64,000 nucleotides of DNA, from contig NC_060020.1 of NCBI RefSeq assembly GCF_021134715.1, positions 6,696,001-6,760,000 of the forward strand. The letters are read 5' to 3'. This DNA is from Daphnia pulex (Eukaryota; Arthropoda; Branchiopoda; Diplostraca; Daphniidae). The translations under genes were made by a program, and so were the position numbers. The notes under the pieces were generated by a model. That model did not search any database. It saw only the letters and a program-made list of their open reading frames with translations, and was not told the DNA's origin. Below are positions 36,581 through 47,743 of this stretch, piece by piece (positions within the stretch are counted from its first letter, which is position 1; every line of letters begins with the position of its first letter).

Positions 36581-36599
36581 CGAGGCTCGTTTCTATTGG
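36581..36599 (-). promoter_or_regulatory. ERSE-like element (CCAAT-N9-CCTCG)
   Basis: On the calnexin strand this reads CCAAT, nine bases, CCTCG; the ER stress response element is CCAAT-N9-CCACG, so there is one mismatch with exact spacing. It lies about 300 bp upstream of the calnexin ATG, before the leader intron. ER-stress control would suit a chaperone gene. Confidence 0.35.
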
Positions 36600-36612
36600 A
36601 GCTTCAAAAGTT

Positions 36613-36626
36613 GTTACCATAGCTAC
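36613..36626 (+). promoter_or_regulatory. X-box-like RFX site
   Basis: GTTACCATAGCTAC matches the RFX X-box consensus RYYNYYATRRNRAC at 13 of 14 positions. It lies 48 bp upstream of the PIBF1/CEP90 ATG, within the narrow window in which X-boxes of cilia and centrosome genes usually sit. Confidence 0.5.
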
Positions 36627-36673
36627 CAGTCGCGTCCATTTGAAATTTCAAGCGAAATAAACAAACGAGAAAG

Positions 36674-39180
36674 ATGGTTGATAGCGTCTCTGTTTCTACT
36701 CCATTTAATGAGGAAAATAAACTTAAGGAATCATTATCAATCGGAGATGATTCCGTTCCAACTGATTTGACTGTTTCAGTGAGTGCACCAAGTCAAGATC
36801 ATGAAATTAGTGAAATATCGTCAATCGTGGAAAGTGAGAAACGGTCTCAACAGGAAAAACACCATCAGGATATTGTGAAACGTTTGCGCAGTGAACTTCA
36901 GCTAACAAAGCTATCGGTGTCGAAAAAAAATGTGGAAACAGAAAAAATTTTGGCCGACAAAAAACAGGAAATTGAGTTATTAAAACAGCACGCTCACCTA
37001 TATAGTAGGGAAAATGAGAACCTTAAAAAGGAGAATAATTCCCTATCACAAAATATCGTAGATTTACAGACCAAAAATTTAAGGCATGTATCATGTTTCC
37101 TTTACAATAGGATGTTCAATAGGAAACTCCTGAAATGTTATGCATTTTCATGATCTATCCTTTTGAACGGAATTACATTTAAAGCTCAACTTTAAAAGGA
37201 AATACCAATAAGGCCTCTGAGTGATCATAACCCGGTGTTTTAATACCATATAAAATTGATGATGCAACTCTAATGTATGGTTGCAGAATTCTATAATATT
37301 TCTTTTAGATTGCGTTTGCTTTATTTTCCAATCGAGTTACATTTGTTTCCGGGAAAGGTGAAACCATATAAATAAAAGAGATAATCTTGTTACAGCTGAA
37401 TCCTTAGAATAATTAACGTCACCCCCTCGAGTATATGCCAAGTCTGCTTGAAACTCACATTTTCATTTCAAGAGAAATGCCTCAAAAGGCCGTTCCATAT
37501 GAAAGCCGTGTGTCTTGTTGACCATGTTGCCCTTGGATTATTCTACTAGTTATCAGTTCGATAATCATAAAAAAAGATTAAAAAGTTAGCAAGGAGGGCC
37601 GCTTATATGATTTGCTATAAGCTTCTCGCAATCATCAAAAACTGCAATGAAAAATTCAGACAAATAAAATTCAGATTTTATTCACAGACTGCTGTCTGAA
37701 AATCAAATACTCGAAGAGACTGCGGGTAAGACTAAGGAAACCATAACCGGATTGGAAAAGCGATTAACAGAACTAACTGTTAAACATCAGCGGACCCTAA
37801 AATATATAGAAAGTGGCGAGTTCACTTTCGAGGAATTTAACCGCTTGAAGGCCAGTGAAAACTCACTTATCTTCAAGTGCGAGACGCTTGGTCGAGAAAA
37901 TGCATCATTACGTAAAACTGCGGAGAAGTGGAAGAAAAAATTTACTAAACTACGGTAAGAATAAATAAAAAGGACTTGGATGAGAAGGACGAGACAAAAC
38001 AATTTTCCTATTTAATAGGCACCAATACGAGAACCGGTTACAAGATGAAGTAGCAAAACTCAGGCAATCATTACAAAAACAAATTCAGATGTTGCGATCT
38101 TCAGGAGCAGAAACTTTAAATTCTAAGATGCTAGAAAATGAGCAACGCCGAGTCACAGCTGAAAAAGAGGCGAATTATTGGAGGAATCTGTAAATAAATT
38201 TATTTTATTGCTTCTTGTTTAAGAAACTTTTGACATTTTTCGTATGTCTTTGAAGGTGCGAGAAGCTGAAATCTAAAGTGCGAGGGTTAGAAGTGAATGA
38301 AGAGAAAAAGCGCTTCCAACTTGAAGAGATGGAGACTAAAAAGAATGAGCTTGTTCAACGTTTAAGTTTCATAGCGTCCTCTAAATCAAAATTGGAAAAA
38401 GAACTGAGCGAAACTAAACAAACATCTCAAGCCAGTTTAGAAAATTTCAAACAGGATATTGCAGAGCACGAGAGGCGGGCACAGCAGTACCAACTACGCA
38501 TTGAGAACCAGACGAAAAGTCTTAACGAATACGAAGAAGCTTTTCTTGCCGTTTACGGCATAGGTAAATTACGATGAGGACATTCCTTAAGCCTATACAC
38601 TCTACAACGTAATCTAACATAATCCATTAGATGACGAATCCAACCGCTGGCCGACATTATTAAAAATACAGTCCCATCACACTTCTCGAGTTTCGAAACG
38701 AGTAACCCAACTTGAAACAGAGAATAGCATTCTCCAGAAACAACAAAATCGTTTAACAAACAAAATTTATCAACTAGAATCTGAGGTGAGTTTGAATTCT
38801 TGAAAAGCCTACCTAATCAAGATACGTATAATGTGAAAGAGTTATTTGTAGTTGGAGTCCAAGGAAAAAATGATATCGCAAGTTCAAGGACGGGCTCCTG
38901 AGACTGTTGGACTTTTTCGGGACAAAGACACTCTGCTGCGCGAATTACGCTCACAAATAAACCGCAAAGATTTACAGTTGTTAGAGTACGCACGTCAGGT
39001 AGAGCGCTTGAAGAGAACGAGAAATCAACTTGTGACTGGTGAGTACATAAAGAAGCCCTTAAAGATTAACATTTTAATCTTTTAAAATGGTATTTAGATC
39101 TAGAAGATGTTCTTCGTGATCGTACTGCCTTGGAGGATGTTAAAAACATGTTAAAACAAAAGGAGAACACTAACAACTGA
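36674..39180 (+). CDS. PIBF1: PIBF1 / CEP90-like centriolar satellite coiled-coil protein
   Basis: CEP90 is a centrosome and centriolar-satellite protein needed for ciliogenesis. Seven exons: 36674-37083, 37688-37954, 38019-38189, 38256-38563, 38631-38785, 38852-39038, 39098-39180; 526 residues against about 757 in human. After an acidic Ser-rich start it is almost entirely coiled coil. Family landmarks: TFEEFNRLKASE, YENRLQDEVAKLRQ, RVSKRVTQLETENSILQK, and a C-terminal run from FRDKDTLLRELRSQI to DLEDVLRDRTALEDVKNML that matches the PIBF1 end region. Intron 1 is a GC-AG intron and, at 604 nt, far longer than the others. The gene lies 134 bp from TBCK, tail to tail. Confidence 0.85.
37084..37687 (+). 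other. non-canonical GC-AG intron in PIBF1
   Basis: The exon ends AAG and the intron starts GCATGT; the acceptor is TTATTCACAG. Only this donor restores the frame (AG plus A, then CTG CTG TCT GAA). The nearby GT at 37088 leads to an immediate stop. The AAG|GCATGT donor suits the strong context typical of GC-AG introns. Confidence 0.75.
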
Positions 39181-39229
39181 AAGGATGAGCTTGTTAAACA
39201 AAATTAGTAATCTGATATTGCATAACTCT

Positions 39230-39235
39230 TTTATT
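39230..39235 (-). terminator. poly(A) signal for TBCK
   Basis: AATAAA on the minus strand, 80 nt beyond the TBCK stop codon, in the 134-bp gap shared with PIBF1. Confidence 0.45.
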
Positions 39236-39314
39236 GGTGGACTGGTTTAACTCACGGCGAGGTGGCATTGAATTCAACTGGAGCCATGTTCCTTAATACG
39301 TAATGGTTGAATGC

Positions 39315-42300
39315 TCAGCACATTCCGACAGCAGCCGGAACTACGAGTATTTGAGTTTTAAGTAATACATCAAATCCTTTATGTAAGGTGCAAACTCGAG
39401 GCCATTGTAAGTCGAGAAGAATTTCTGAAAATTTAAGGCCAAGATCGTTACAGCTACTTCCTATCACACAGACGATCTTGCCACGAGCTCTGTCCAATTG
39501 CTCCAATTGTTCGCACGGTATGAGAGTTCCGTCTGTTGTCCAACAGGTTTGATACGGGAGATTTATACTACCGGGCACGGCACCATTCTGGAATCTGCAA
39601 ATTTAAGATTTTACGTCAAATTATATTTAAGCTCGTAAACCATTCAAATTTACTTGTTGGCATTCCGGACATCGACAACTACCATTTTTGGACGAGCAAA
39701 TCTTTTGTGATTCAAATCCAATAGTTCAATGAAATCTTCAGCGCTGATACGAGGACAGCGTTCCGATTTTAAAGTGGCTACTGGAATAGAATCCATTGCC
39801 TATAGAATCAGCGTAATAATATTTAATTAGTGTTCATATTAAATTGAATTAATGAAGGCGAAACTCACGAGAGAGCTCGTGTCAATCTCTTCATCATCAT
39901 CCATACAGTTAGATCCAATTAGACTGAAATCCCAGAAAGATCTGTTGCCTTTTGGACTGACTGAGGGTGGTTCGTGTTGTCGGAAAGTAACGCTTTGAGG
40001 CGTGCTACAGAATATTTCTATAGAATCTTTCAAACATCGTTCAATGTCAATTTCAGGCATGTCCGAGAAAAGGAGAATACATTCGTTGAATCCTGATTCT
40101 AATAAAGACTCTCGGAGTTGCTGTAACACAGCCAGGCCTATGCAAAGAGGGAACGAGGAATTCCCTAGCAACAACTTGTCCCACAAATGAAAAATTTTGT
40201 GAAGCGGAAACACGTCTGAGGTGGGGGGGATCAAAAGAAGAATTAACATACTTGATAGAAGATTCAATTGTTGATGATACTCACGAGCAAACATAGTCAA
40301 AAACCAAGGGATCGCATATAGGTCAGGCACGAATCCAATGCAGTCCAAATGGTTACGCAAAACTGGATCGTGAAAGGCAATTAGATGTGAGAATTTGGCG
40401 AGATATTCTTGAATAACTGATGAATTGTCTTTCCAGAAGAAATTATTTAAGTATTTTGGTATGAACGCAGCGAGGCAGGCATACGCTAATGCTGAAATGA
40501 GACAAGGTTTAAAAAAAAAGGGGGTTAAAATGAATTGATTGCAATTTGATTGAAACGAGAAAAAACTAGTAATAAAAAAGTAGCAGTGGGAATATACCTT
40601 CGTCATTAAAATGAAGAAGCAAGAAGGGAGCGGTAAGCGAATCGAGGCCTTGCCAGTAAACATATTGCGGATGTTGATTGACCCAAGCTTTCAAAATCCG
40701 CTTAAATTTGGCGTGACCCTCGGGAGATGCAAGCAAATCCATGTATTGGTGACAGCGAGGAATATCAACTTCAATCTGAAAAATGATGATTCAAATAAAA
40801 TGCAAGTAAAATATTTAATAACATTTAGCAAACCTGTCTGTCAGAGGAGTGACTTGTTTCTTTATCGATGGCCGCATACATGGCTGAATAAGACGGATCA
40901 ACTTTCAGTAATGCTGCCCAGACCCGTGCTCGGCAGAAAGGTGGAACGTCCTCACGGGCCTCTTTGACGATAGCTTGTCTCGTCAAAGGATACCCCTATT
41001 AAACGAGCTTTTCAGTATACGTTTAATACACCAGAACATGCTTGCATACTCGAAGCTGTTTGTCAAACATGACAATGCGGTAAAGTTGATAATCGATGTC
41101 CTTTTCTTTTATTACTAGCGGTAACTGAGCCGCTTCCCTCAGCGTCTGGTGATCGTTAATGCTGAATAGTACGTAACCCCTAAAAATAAAAGAATGGGTT
41201 TATCAATCAGTTTTAAAAAATAATTATTAATTTAATCTTATTTTAATCATACACGTCATCCATTAAAGGATCAAAAACTGAAGACGGGAGATGCTGCAAA
41301 CGTCGCAAAAGAGCCTCTAATGATATTTCAACCACGGAATCATCAAACAGAGTAGTTCGATCCTTGGTTTGTCCGAACGATTCTCCTTCTTCAAGTACAA
41401 GACTGAAAAAAGCTGATATTATAAAAAACTTGTCAATCCAACTGGGAATCACAATCTTACCAAGGAAGAGAAAATATCGCTGGTTTGTTTCTCAATATTC
41501 CTGCTTTTCTTAATTCAGCTTCTACATCACCGCCAACAAGGTGCCAAAAGTGGTACACTTCGGACAATGGTAGCTTACTCATCAATTGATGAATTCGAAG
41601 CAAATCTGGTTGAAGTGGTTGTGCAGGAAACTTGAAAACTGCAGCGGGTACGTTGAATCGTGAGCCGAATAGAGGGTATTTTAGTAATTGATCAGCTGTG
41701 GGTCGATTTTCGGGAAGAACTTGAAGACAACTTTCAATTACTTCCTTCAATTCTGGTTGGACACTCTGTGCAACGACCATCCACAAAACATCTTTGATGA
41801 AACAGGGAAAAAAACTAGATTAGACTATAAGATAGAATCACCTTCCACTGCTCAGTAGCCTCTGCTTCTGCAACAATTCTTTCAACAGCACTTCCTCTTG
41901 CATGGATCCAGCTCATAACTTTTCTTAGTGTGTTCCATAGTTTAGATCTTGATTCACTCAAAAATTCCATCCCAAGTGCTGATAAGATTTATAAATAAAT
42001 TGTTAATAAAATTGTCTGCTTAAATGTCATCAATATTGGATTACCCATTTCAAGGAGAATCATTCCCAATGACCAAATATCTGACTTTGGCTTGGAGCTG
42101 TACAGAGTTAAAGTTTCATCACAGACTGTAGATTTATCAAACCATGATTTTGATGGATCATAGCCAAGAAGTAAAACTTCAGGCGCTAAATACTTTGGAT
42201 AACTAAAGCAAAGTTAAATCATTTTAAAATATTGGTATACACAATAACAAAGAAATAAAATGAATACCCTATTGGAAAGGAGACAAGGGTACTAGATTGA

Positions 42301-42911
42301 GTCATATAATATATCCCATAGGCACTGAGTTTGACTCTCCCTTCTGAAGATATGAGAATATTTTTGGAATGAAAGTTCTGGTGAACAACATTTTTACTAT
42401 GAAGATATCGAAGAGCTTCTATTATCGATCTGGTGATATGGATTTGTAAATCTAATCCAAATATTTTCTTTTTCAAGATCAGTGTTTGCAAAGAAGTTGA
42501 GTAATGCTCAGCCACAACAATAACTCTCTCTGTATAGATGAAAAATTTGGAAACCAAACCAAACATTAATTTCCACACAATTTATAACTGTACATTGCTA
42601 TATTTACCATGTTGAATGCGGCATATTTCAACATAAGCGCACAGGTTAGGGTGCTCAAGCTGGGAAAGGGACTGAAATTTTCCAAGGATTTGGACAGAAT
42701 TTGGTGTTAAAGGTAGTCCATTACTACCACAAGATTCAACCGGATGATTGGCCGCACAAAACGTCGATACACCCAAACCTGCTTTATCAAGTAAGGTGGG
42801 ATTTCTACATCTAAAGTTAGTACAGATCTTTTTCAAACTTTCAACAATATTATAAGGGTCTTTATTGGAATTATTAGAGAAAACATCACAACAATCCACG
42901 GTTAACTCCAT
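39315..42911 (-). CDS. TBCK: TBCK, pseudokinase-TBC-rhodanese protein
   Basis: Regulator of endolysosomal trafficking and mTOR signalling (FERRY complex in mammals). Thirteen exons: 42911-42608, 42529-42268, 42202-42045, 41978-41842, 41791-41461, 41402-41253, 41179-41050, 40995-40834, 40775-40598, 40491-40285, 40215-39869, 39799-39654, 39594-39315; about 930 residues. The kinase-like domain lacks catalytic motifs: HQN replaces HRD and SAYG replaces DFG. The TBC domain keeps the Arg finger (PPFCRARVW) and Gln finger (YWQG), so Rab GAP activity is possible. A rhodanese-like domain ends the protein ([16 protein letters not shown]) without a catalytic Cys loop. Joining exons 4 and 5 breaks the frame by one base; skipping exon 4 restores it. 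Confidence 0.93.
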
Positions 42912-43511
42912 GGCAATTACATGATTTCATCCTAGCAGACGAACATAGTGACAGGGGCGTAAGTGTCCTAAAACGTAAAACCGAAACGTGGAAATGGAAC
43001 TGAAAAATACGAACCAAAATTTAAAAAAATCAGCAATGTTGCTTCAGACCGTCACACCCCCAGCCCGCGAACTTTGTATATTTTTTTTTTAGAAACGCTT
43101 TAGAAATTATTCAAATAATTCTCTTATGCTCTATCCGATTCGCTTTTTTTTACCTTGAAAAAAGTTTTACTAATAACAAGTGAAAAAATGCGTGTAGCGC
43201 CTGTAGCGCGGGACTAGCGGATTAGGAAACCACCGAAAGTTGGATCCGCTCCGCGCGGTTGTTTCGCATTTTAGGACTCCTGGAGACAACAGCAGCACTG
43301 CTAGACAAAACTAGGATACTAGATACGACCAACTTATATTATTTATTTTTTATTTTTTTGCCCTCCGCCTCCGTTTCCTCTCGACAACAGTGCTGCGTGT
43401 TGGCTCTAATCTCTGCTGCCTTGGGAAGAATACCAACTTACAGGCCTTGACTTTGTTGTTGGTGTGGTGATCTTTCTCCGCATTCGAAAAATTTCGTTCG
43501 AGGGCTGCAGT
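42912..43511. promoter_or_regulatory. divergent promoter region, TBCK and PRCP
   Basis: A 600-bp interval between two divergent ATGs, with a GC-rich patch near 43190-43260 containing repeated GTAGCGC units. I see no TATA box. A leader exon for PRCP may lie here, but its limits were not resolved. Confidence 0.5.
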
Positions 43512-45568
43512 ATGCATCGCATATTGCTGTTATCGTTTTTATGTCTTCTATTCCATTACTCGCAATGTTACGAATGGAAAACATTTTTTTTCAAGCAACA
43601 AGTAACATTTTTTAAAATTCTATATTACAATCGTGACAAATTAACGTGTCATCTGGTCTGTAATTAATTCACACTCTTTATGATTCGGTATTAGGTTGAT
43701 CATTTCAGTTTCGCCAATCAAGATACTTATCCACAACGCTACTTAGTCAATTCTACTTATTGGAAAAGAGGTGGAGGTCCAATATTTTTCTACACAGGAA
43801 ATGAAGGAGATATAGAATGGTTTGCTCAAAATACTGTAAGTTCCCAATAAAGTTTATTTAGAAATGCAAATCTTTAAAAAATTATGCTGATGACTGTGAC
43901 ATACATCCTATTATGAGACTCTGTGATGCTGACCAAGAGGAATTTTTATTACTAGGGATTTATGTGGGATATTGCAGAAGAATTTGGGGCCATGTTAGTT
44001 TTTGCTGAGCACAGATACTATGGCCAATCCCTTCCATATGGCAACAAAAGCTATTCTGTAAGACATTCTTATATCATACATTATGCCATATTTGCCTTAT
44101 CTTTTTTTATGTGAACAGGATGCAAAATATTTAGGATATTTAACCTCTGAACAAGCACTAGCAGATTTTGCTGAGTTGGTTGCTTACATCAAATCCACAA
44201 ACTCAGGAGCTGTTGATAGTCCTGTTATTGCATTTGGAGGATCTTATGGAGGAATGTTATCTGCATGGATGCGTATTAAATATCCTCATATTATAACTGG
44301 GTATACGCGTACTTTATGTTTTCAAATTTTGATAGGAAAAGTTTCATTACGTTAGGAATTTATTTTTATCAATAGATCAATCGCTGCTTCAGCTCCAATT
44401 TTGCAGTTTACGGGACTCACCCCGTGTGACGCATTTAATCGCGTAGTCACTGCTGATTTTGCATCGGCATCAACAGAGTGTTCAGAAACGATTCGTAAAT
44501 CTTGGAAATCTTTATCTTCGATTTTATCGCAAGGTTAGTCATATAACAATATTTTTAAACGCACAAAATATTATTTCATGTATCAACCTACTAGATGACG
44601 GGAAGGAGTGGCTCCGAACTCATTGGAATTTATGTGTTCCCTTAAATGGGACTGATGATGTAGTTAATTTGAAGGACTGGCTTACAAATGTATGGACAAA
44701 TCTTGCTATGGTGAACTATCCATATGCTGCCAATTTTTTGGCTCCTTTACCTGCATACCCTGTCAAAGTATATCGCCATATACCCATTTATATCCTGAAA
44801 AATAAGAAATATGTAATTTTCAATTACAGGCAGTTTGTGAGCATTTAACAAACTCTAGTCTCGACGACCACTCCCTTCTAGACGAGCTTTTTAAAGGTTT
44901 GTCCGTTTATGCAAATTTTACTGGACAAACGAAATGTTTAGATGTCAGTCAACAAGCTGACCAGTCATTGGGAGATATGGGATGGGATTTCCAGGTAAAA
45001 GAATTACCCGTGAAATTTAGGCGGTGAGTTTTGTTTTTAAATAATTTTTGTTTTAAGGCTTGTACTGAAATGGTAATGCCAATGTGTGGCGACGGAATCA
45101 ACGACATGTTTGAAGCTCAGCCCTGGAACATAGAAAAATATTCTGAAAGATGTCTAAAGAAATGGAAAGTCAATCCTAGGCCACTTATGGCACCATTGAT
45201 TTATGGAGGCAGGAACATCTCTTCATCCTCAAATATTGTTTTCAGCAATGGATTGCTAGATCCATGGTAAGAATTTTTGTTATCTATTTTAAAAACCAAA
45301 TATCAAAAGAATGGAATTTAATATCACTTATTATTAATTGTGTTTCTATAATAGGTCTACTGGAGGAGTTACAAAATCCCTCTCTGACTCAATTGTGGCA
45401 ATAATAATCCCAGAAGGAGCTCACCACCTTGATCTAAGAGCAGCTGATCCTAATGACCCACCATCAGTTGTAAAGGCCAGAGAGATTGAAAAACAATTTA
45501 TTGGAAAATGGATTTCATCAGTCAAGAAAGACAAGAAAGAAACATTGAAATCCATCTTTGTTGGTTAA
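43512..45568 (+). CDS. PRCP: lysosomal Pro-X carboxypeptidase (S28 family)
   Basis: Serine carboxypeptidase that removes a C-terminal residue after proline; lysosomal or secreted. Nine exons: 43512-43601, 43695-43835, 43956-44057, 44119-44300, 44376-44533, 44595-44767, 44830-44994, 45058-45266, 45355-45568; 477 residues. Signal peptide [19 protein letters not shown], then [17 protein letters not shown] and [13 protein letters not shown] as in PRCP. Catalytic Ser in GGSYGGM, Asp in FSNGLLDPW, His in EGAHHLDLR; all three are present. The sequence follows human PRCP more closely than DPP7 or PRSS16, for example [20 protein letters not shown]. Introns are 60-120 nt. Confidence 0.96.
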
Positions 45569-45627
45569 ATGTGATCCACTGCATAATAGAGATCTGATTT
45601 GTTAGGTTGCCATTTACTCTATTGCAT

Positions 45628-45942
<315 letters not shown>

Positions 45943-46139
45943 TCAAAAAACTGAAGCAGTCGAGCAGTCGATGCAATGAACTGTCAAAAATCAGCTGTGA
46001 TGCGTGCGCGTCAATGCGTCGTCTGCTTAATAACAACTGACAAAGACAAAAAAGAGTGTACGCTAAAATTGCAGTCGGTTGTAAGTTATTAACTAACAAG
46101 CTTTAAGCTCTGTTATTCCTGTCGACAGAAAAACAACCA

Positions 46140-47743
46140 ATGGCGCTTTACGTATTTTCTAAAAGTCGTGACGTTTGTCAACAAAAAGTAGACGTGTGCA
46201 TTCCGTTCGCCGAGAAAGAAGAAGAATGCACCGTTTATGTTATCAAAGTGAGTGTAGGTGAAATTTGGTGGTTGGTGAAACAACGATACAAAAACTTTGA
46301 CTTGCTTCATCAACAACTCGTCCTCAATCATGGACTTCGAAAAGATCTTTTACCTGCTAAGAAGATCATTGGAAACAAAGATCCAGAATTTATTGAGAGG
46401 AGACGATCAGATTTGGAAATCTACCTGAAAAAAATTGTTCAATTCCTTGAAAAAGCTCTACCTCTTGAGGTGTGTTCTTTTTTTGAATTTGAAGAATATG
46501 AAGTTTATTCTCTAGTCAGAAAACTGGCTGCAGAGCTTTATGTTAATGGAGAAACGAAAATTTTGTCAGGACAAACCATATCAATGAATCCTTTGCAGGT
46601 AAACAATCAATAAATCACTTTGCAAGATGTGACATCAATCATTTCTGAACCTTGTTTGTTTTTACTTTTTAGCTACATGCTGTTACTCAGAAAATTCAGT
46701 TACCTCGGTCTCCTGTTGAGCAGTTAAATAAAGAACAGGATTTTGCTCACGTCCTGGATTTTCTGGCCAACATCGAATCTCTTGAAATCGTCGGAAATCG
46801 AGATTTCTACAGAAACAGCAACTTAATTTTGAACAATCTCCCCTTTGATCTCTCAGCTTTCAAAAGCCTCAAACATTTGTGTTTTAACGGTGCCAATGTG
46901 AGCAGCCTCATCTGCGCGAGGAGTTTGAGAACCAGCCTTGAAACGCTTTCGGCTCATTCTTGTGGACTTAAATCAATGATTGAAGTCCTCGTTTGTGACA
47001 GTGTCCACAAAAACCTTGAGATCAAGGTAAAAAGTCTTCAGGCGTTCGATTGTTTTATTGTTTTGAAATTGTTGTAAACCATTATTTTCATCGGTATTTC
47101 CGTTTAGGTTGACAGTCCCTATGCTTGGCGAGAGCTGGTTTCGCTTGATCTGTCCGAGAATAATATGACAGAGGTTAGTCCTGCTGCGGTTTGTTTGGTG
47201 CCTAAACTTCGCCGGCTATGCCTCAACTGCAACGCCCTGGAATCAGTGACCAATCTGTCGAGCTTGTCGGCACTGGAGGAACTGAATTTGTCCAACAACC
47301 GTATCCGCCAACTACCCGATCTCCACACAAAATTAGGCAACGTAAAATCACTTCTCCTCGCTCAGAATCGCCTGACAAATCTGGATGGACTGGGAAAGCT
47401 CTACGGTTTAGTCACGCTGGACGTACGCTCCAACAAGATTGCCGACTTGGAGACGATTCGCCCGGTGGCTGCTTTACCCTGTCTCGAGGAGTTGACTCTA
47501 ACAGGAAATCCCGTCACGACCGTTTTAGATTTCCGTACGAAAGTCCTCACCATGTTCGGTAAAAATGGTCTGTTTACTCTATCTGTGATGCATAAGAGTT
47601 AAAAAAAAAACATTCTTTTTGTTGCAGGAAATCGTGCGAGCGAAGTGAGTTTGGATAACGAAAAAGCCATGCAAAAAGAACTGGACACAGTGGCCGTTCT
47701 CCTCGCCCTATCGAACTCGGCCAAAAAGTTGTCCATCAAATGA
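46140..47743 (+). CDS. NISCH: nischarin-like PX and leucine-rich-repeat protein, short form
   Basis: Nischarin binds phosphoinositides on endosomes through its PX domain and regulates integrin, Rac and Rab signalling. Four exons: 46140-46598, 46673-47026, 47108-47558, 47628-47743; 459 residues. The PX domain occupies residues 1-125 (RYKNFDLLHQQLV, DLLPAKKIIG, RRRSDLEIYLKKIV), followed by leucine-rich repeats (LSALEELNLSNNRIRQLPDL, LVTLDVRSNKIADLETI) and an LRR cap (LEELTLTGNPVT). It stops shortly after, so the large C-terminal part of vertebrate nischarin is absent; it corresponds to a PX-LRR core. Confidence 0.9.

Larger units (their letters stand above)
36274..36673. promoter_or_regulatory. 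divergent promoter region, calnexin and PIBF1
   Basis: A 400-bp interval between two ATGs. On the calnexin side there is a leader intron (acceptor TTTCTTACAG at about 36300). The right half holds an ERSE-like element and an X-box, annotated separately. Confidence 0.55.
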
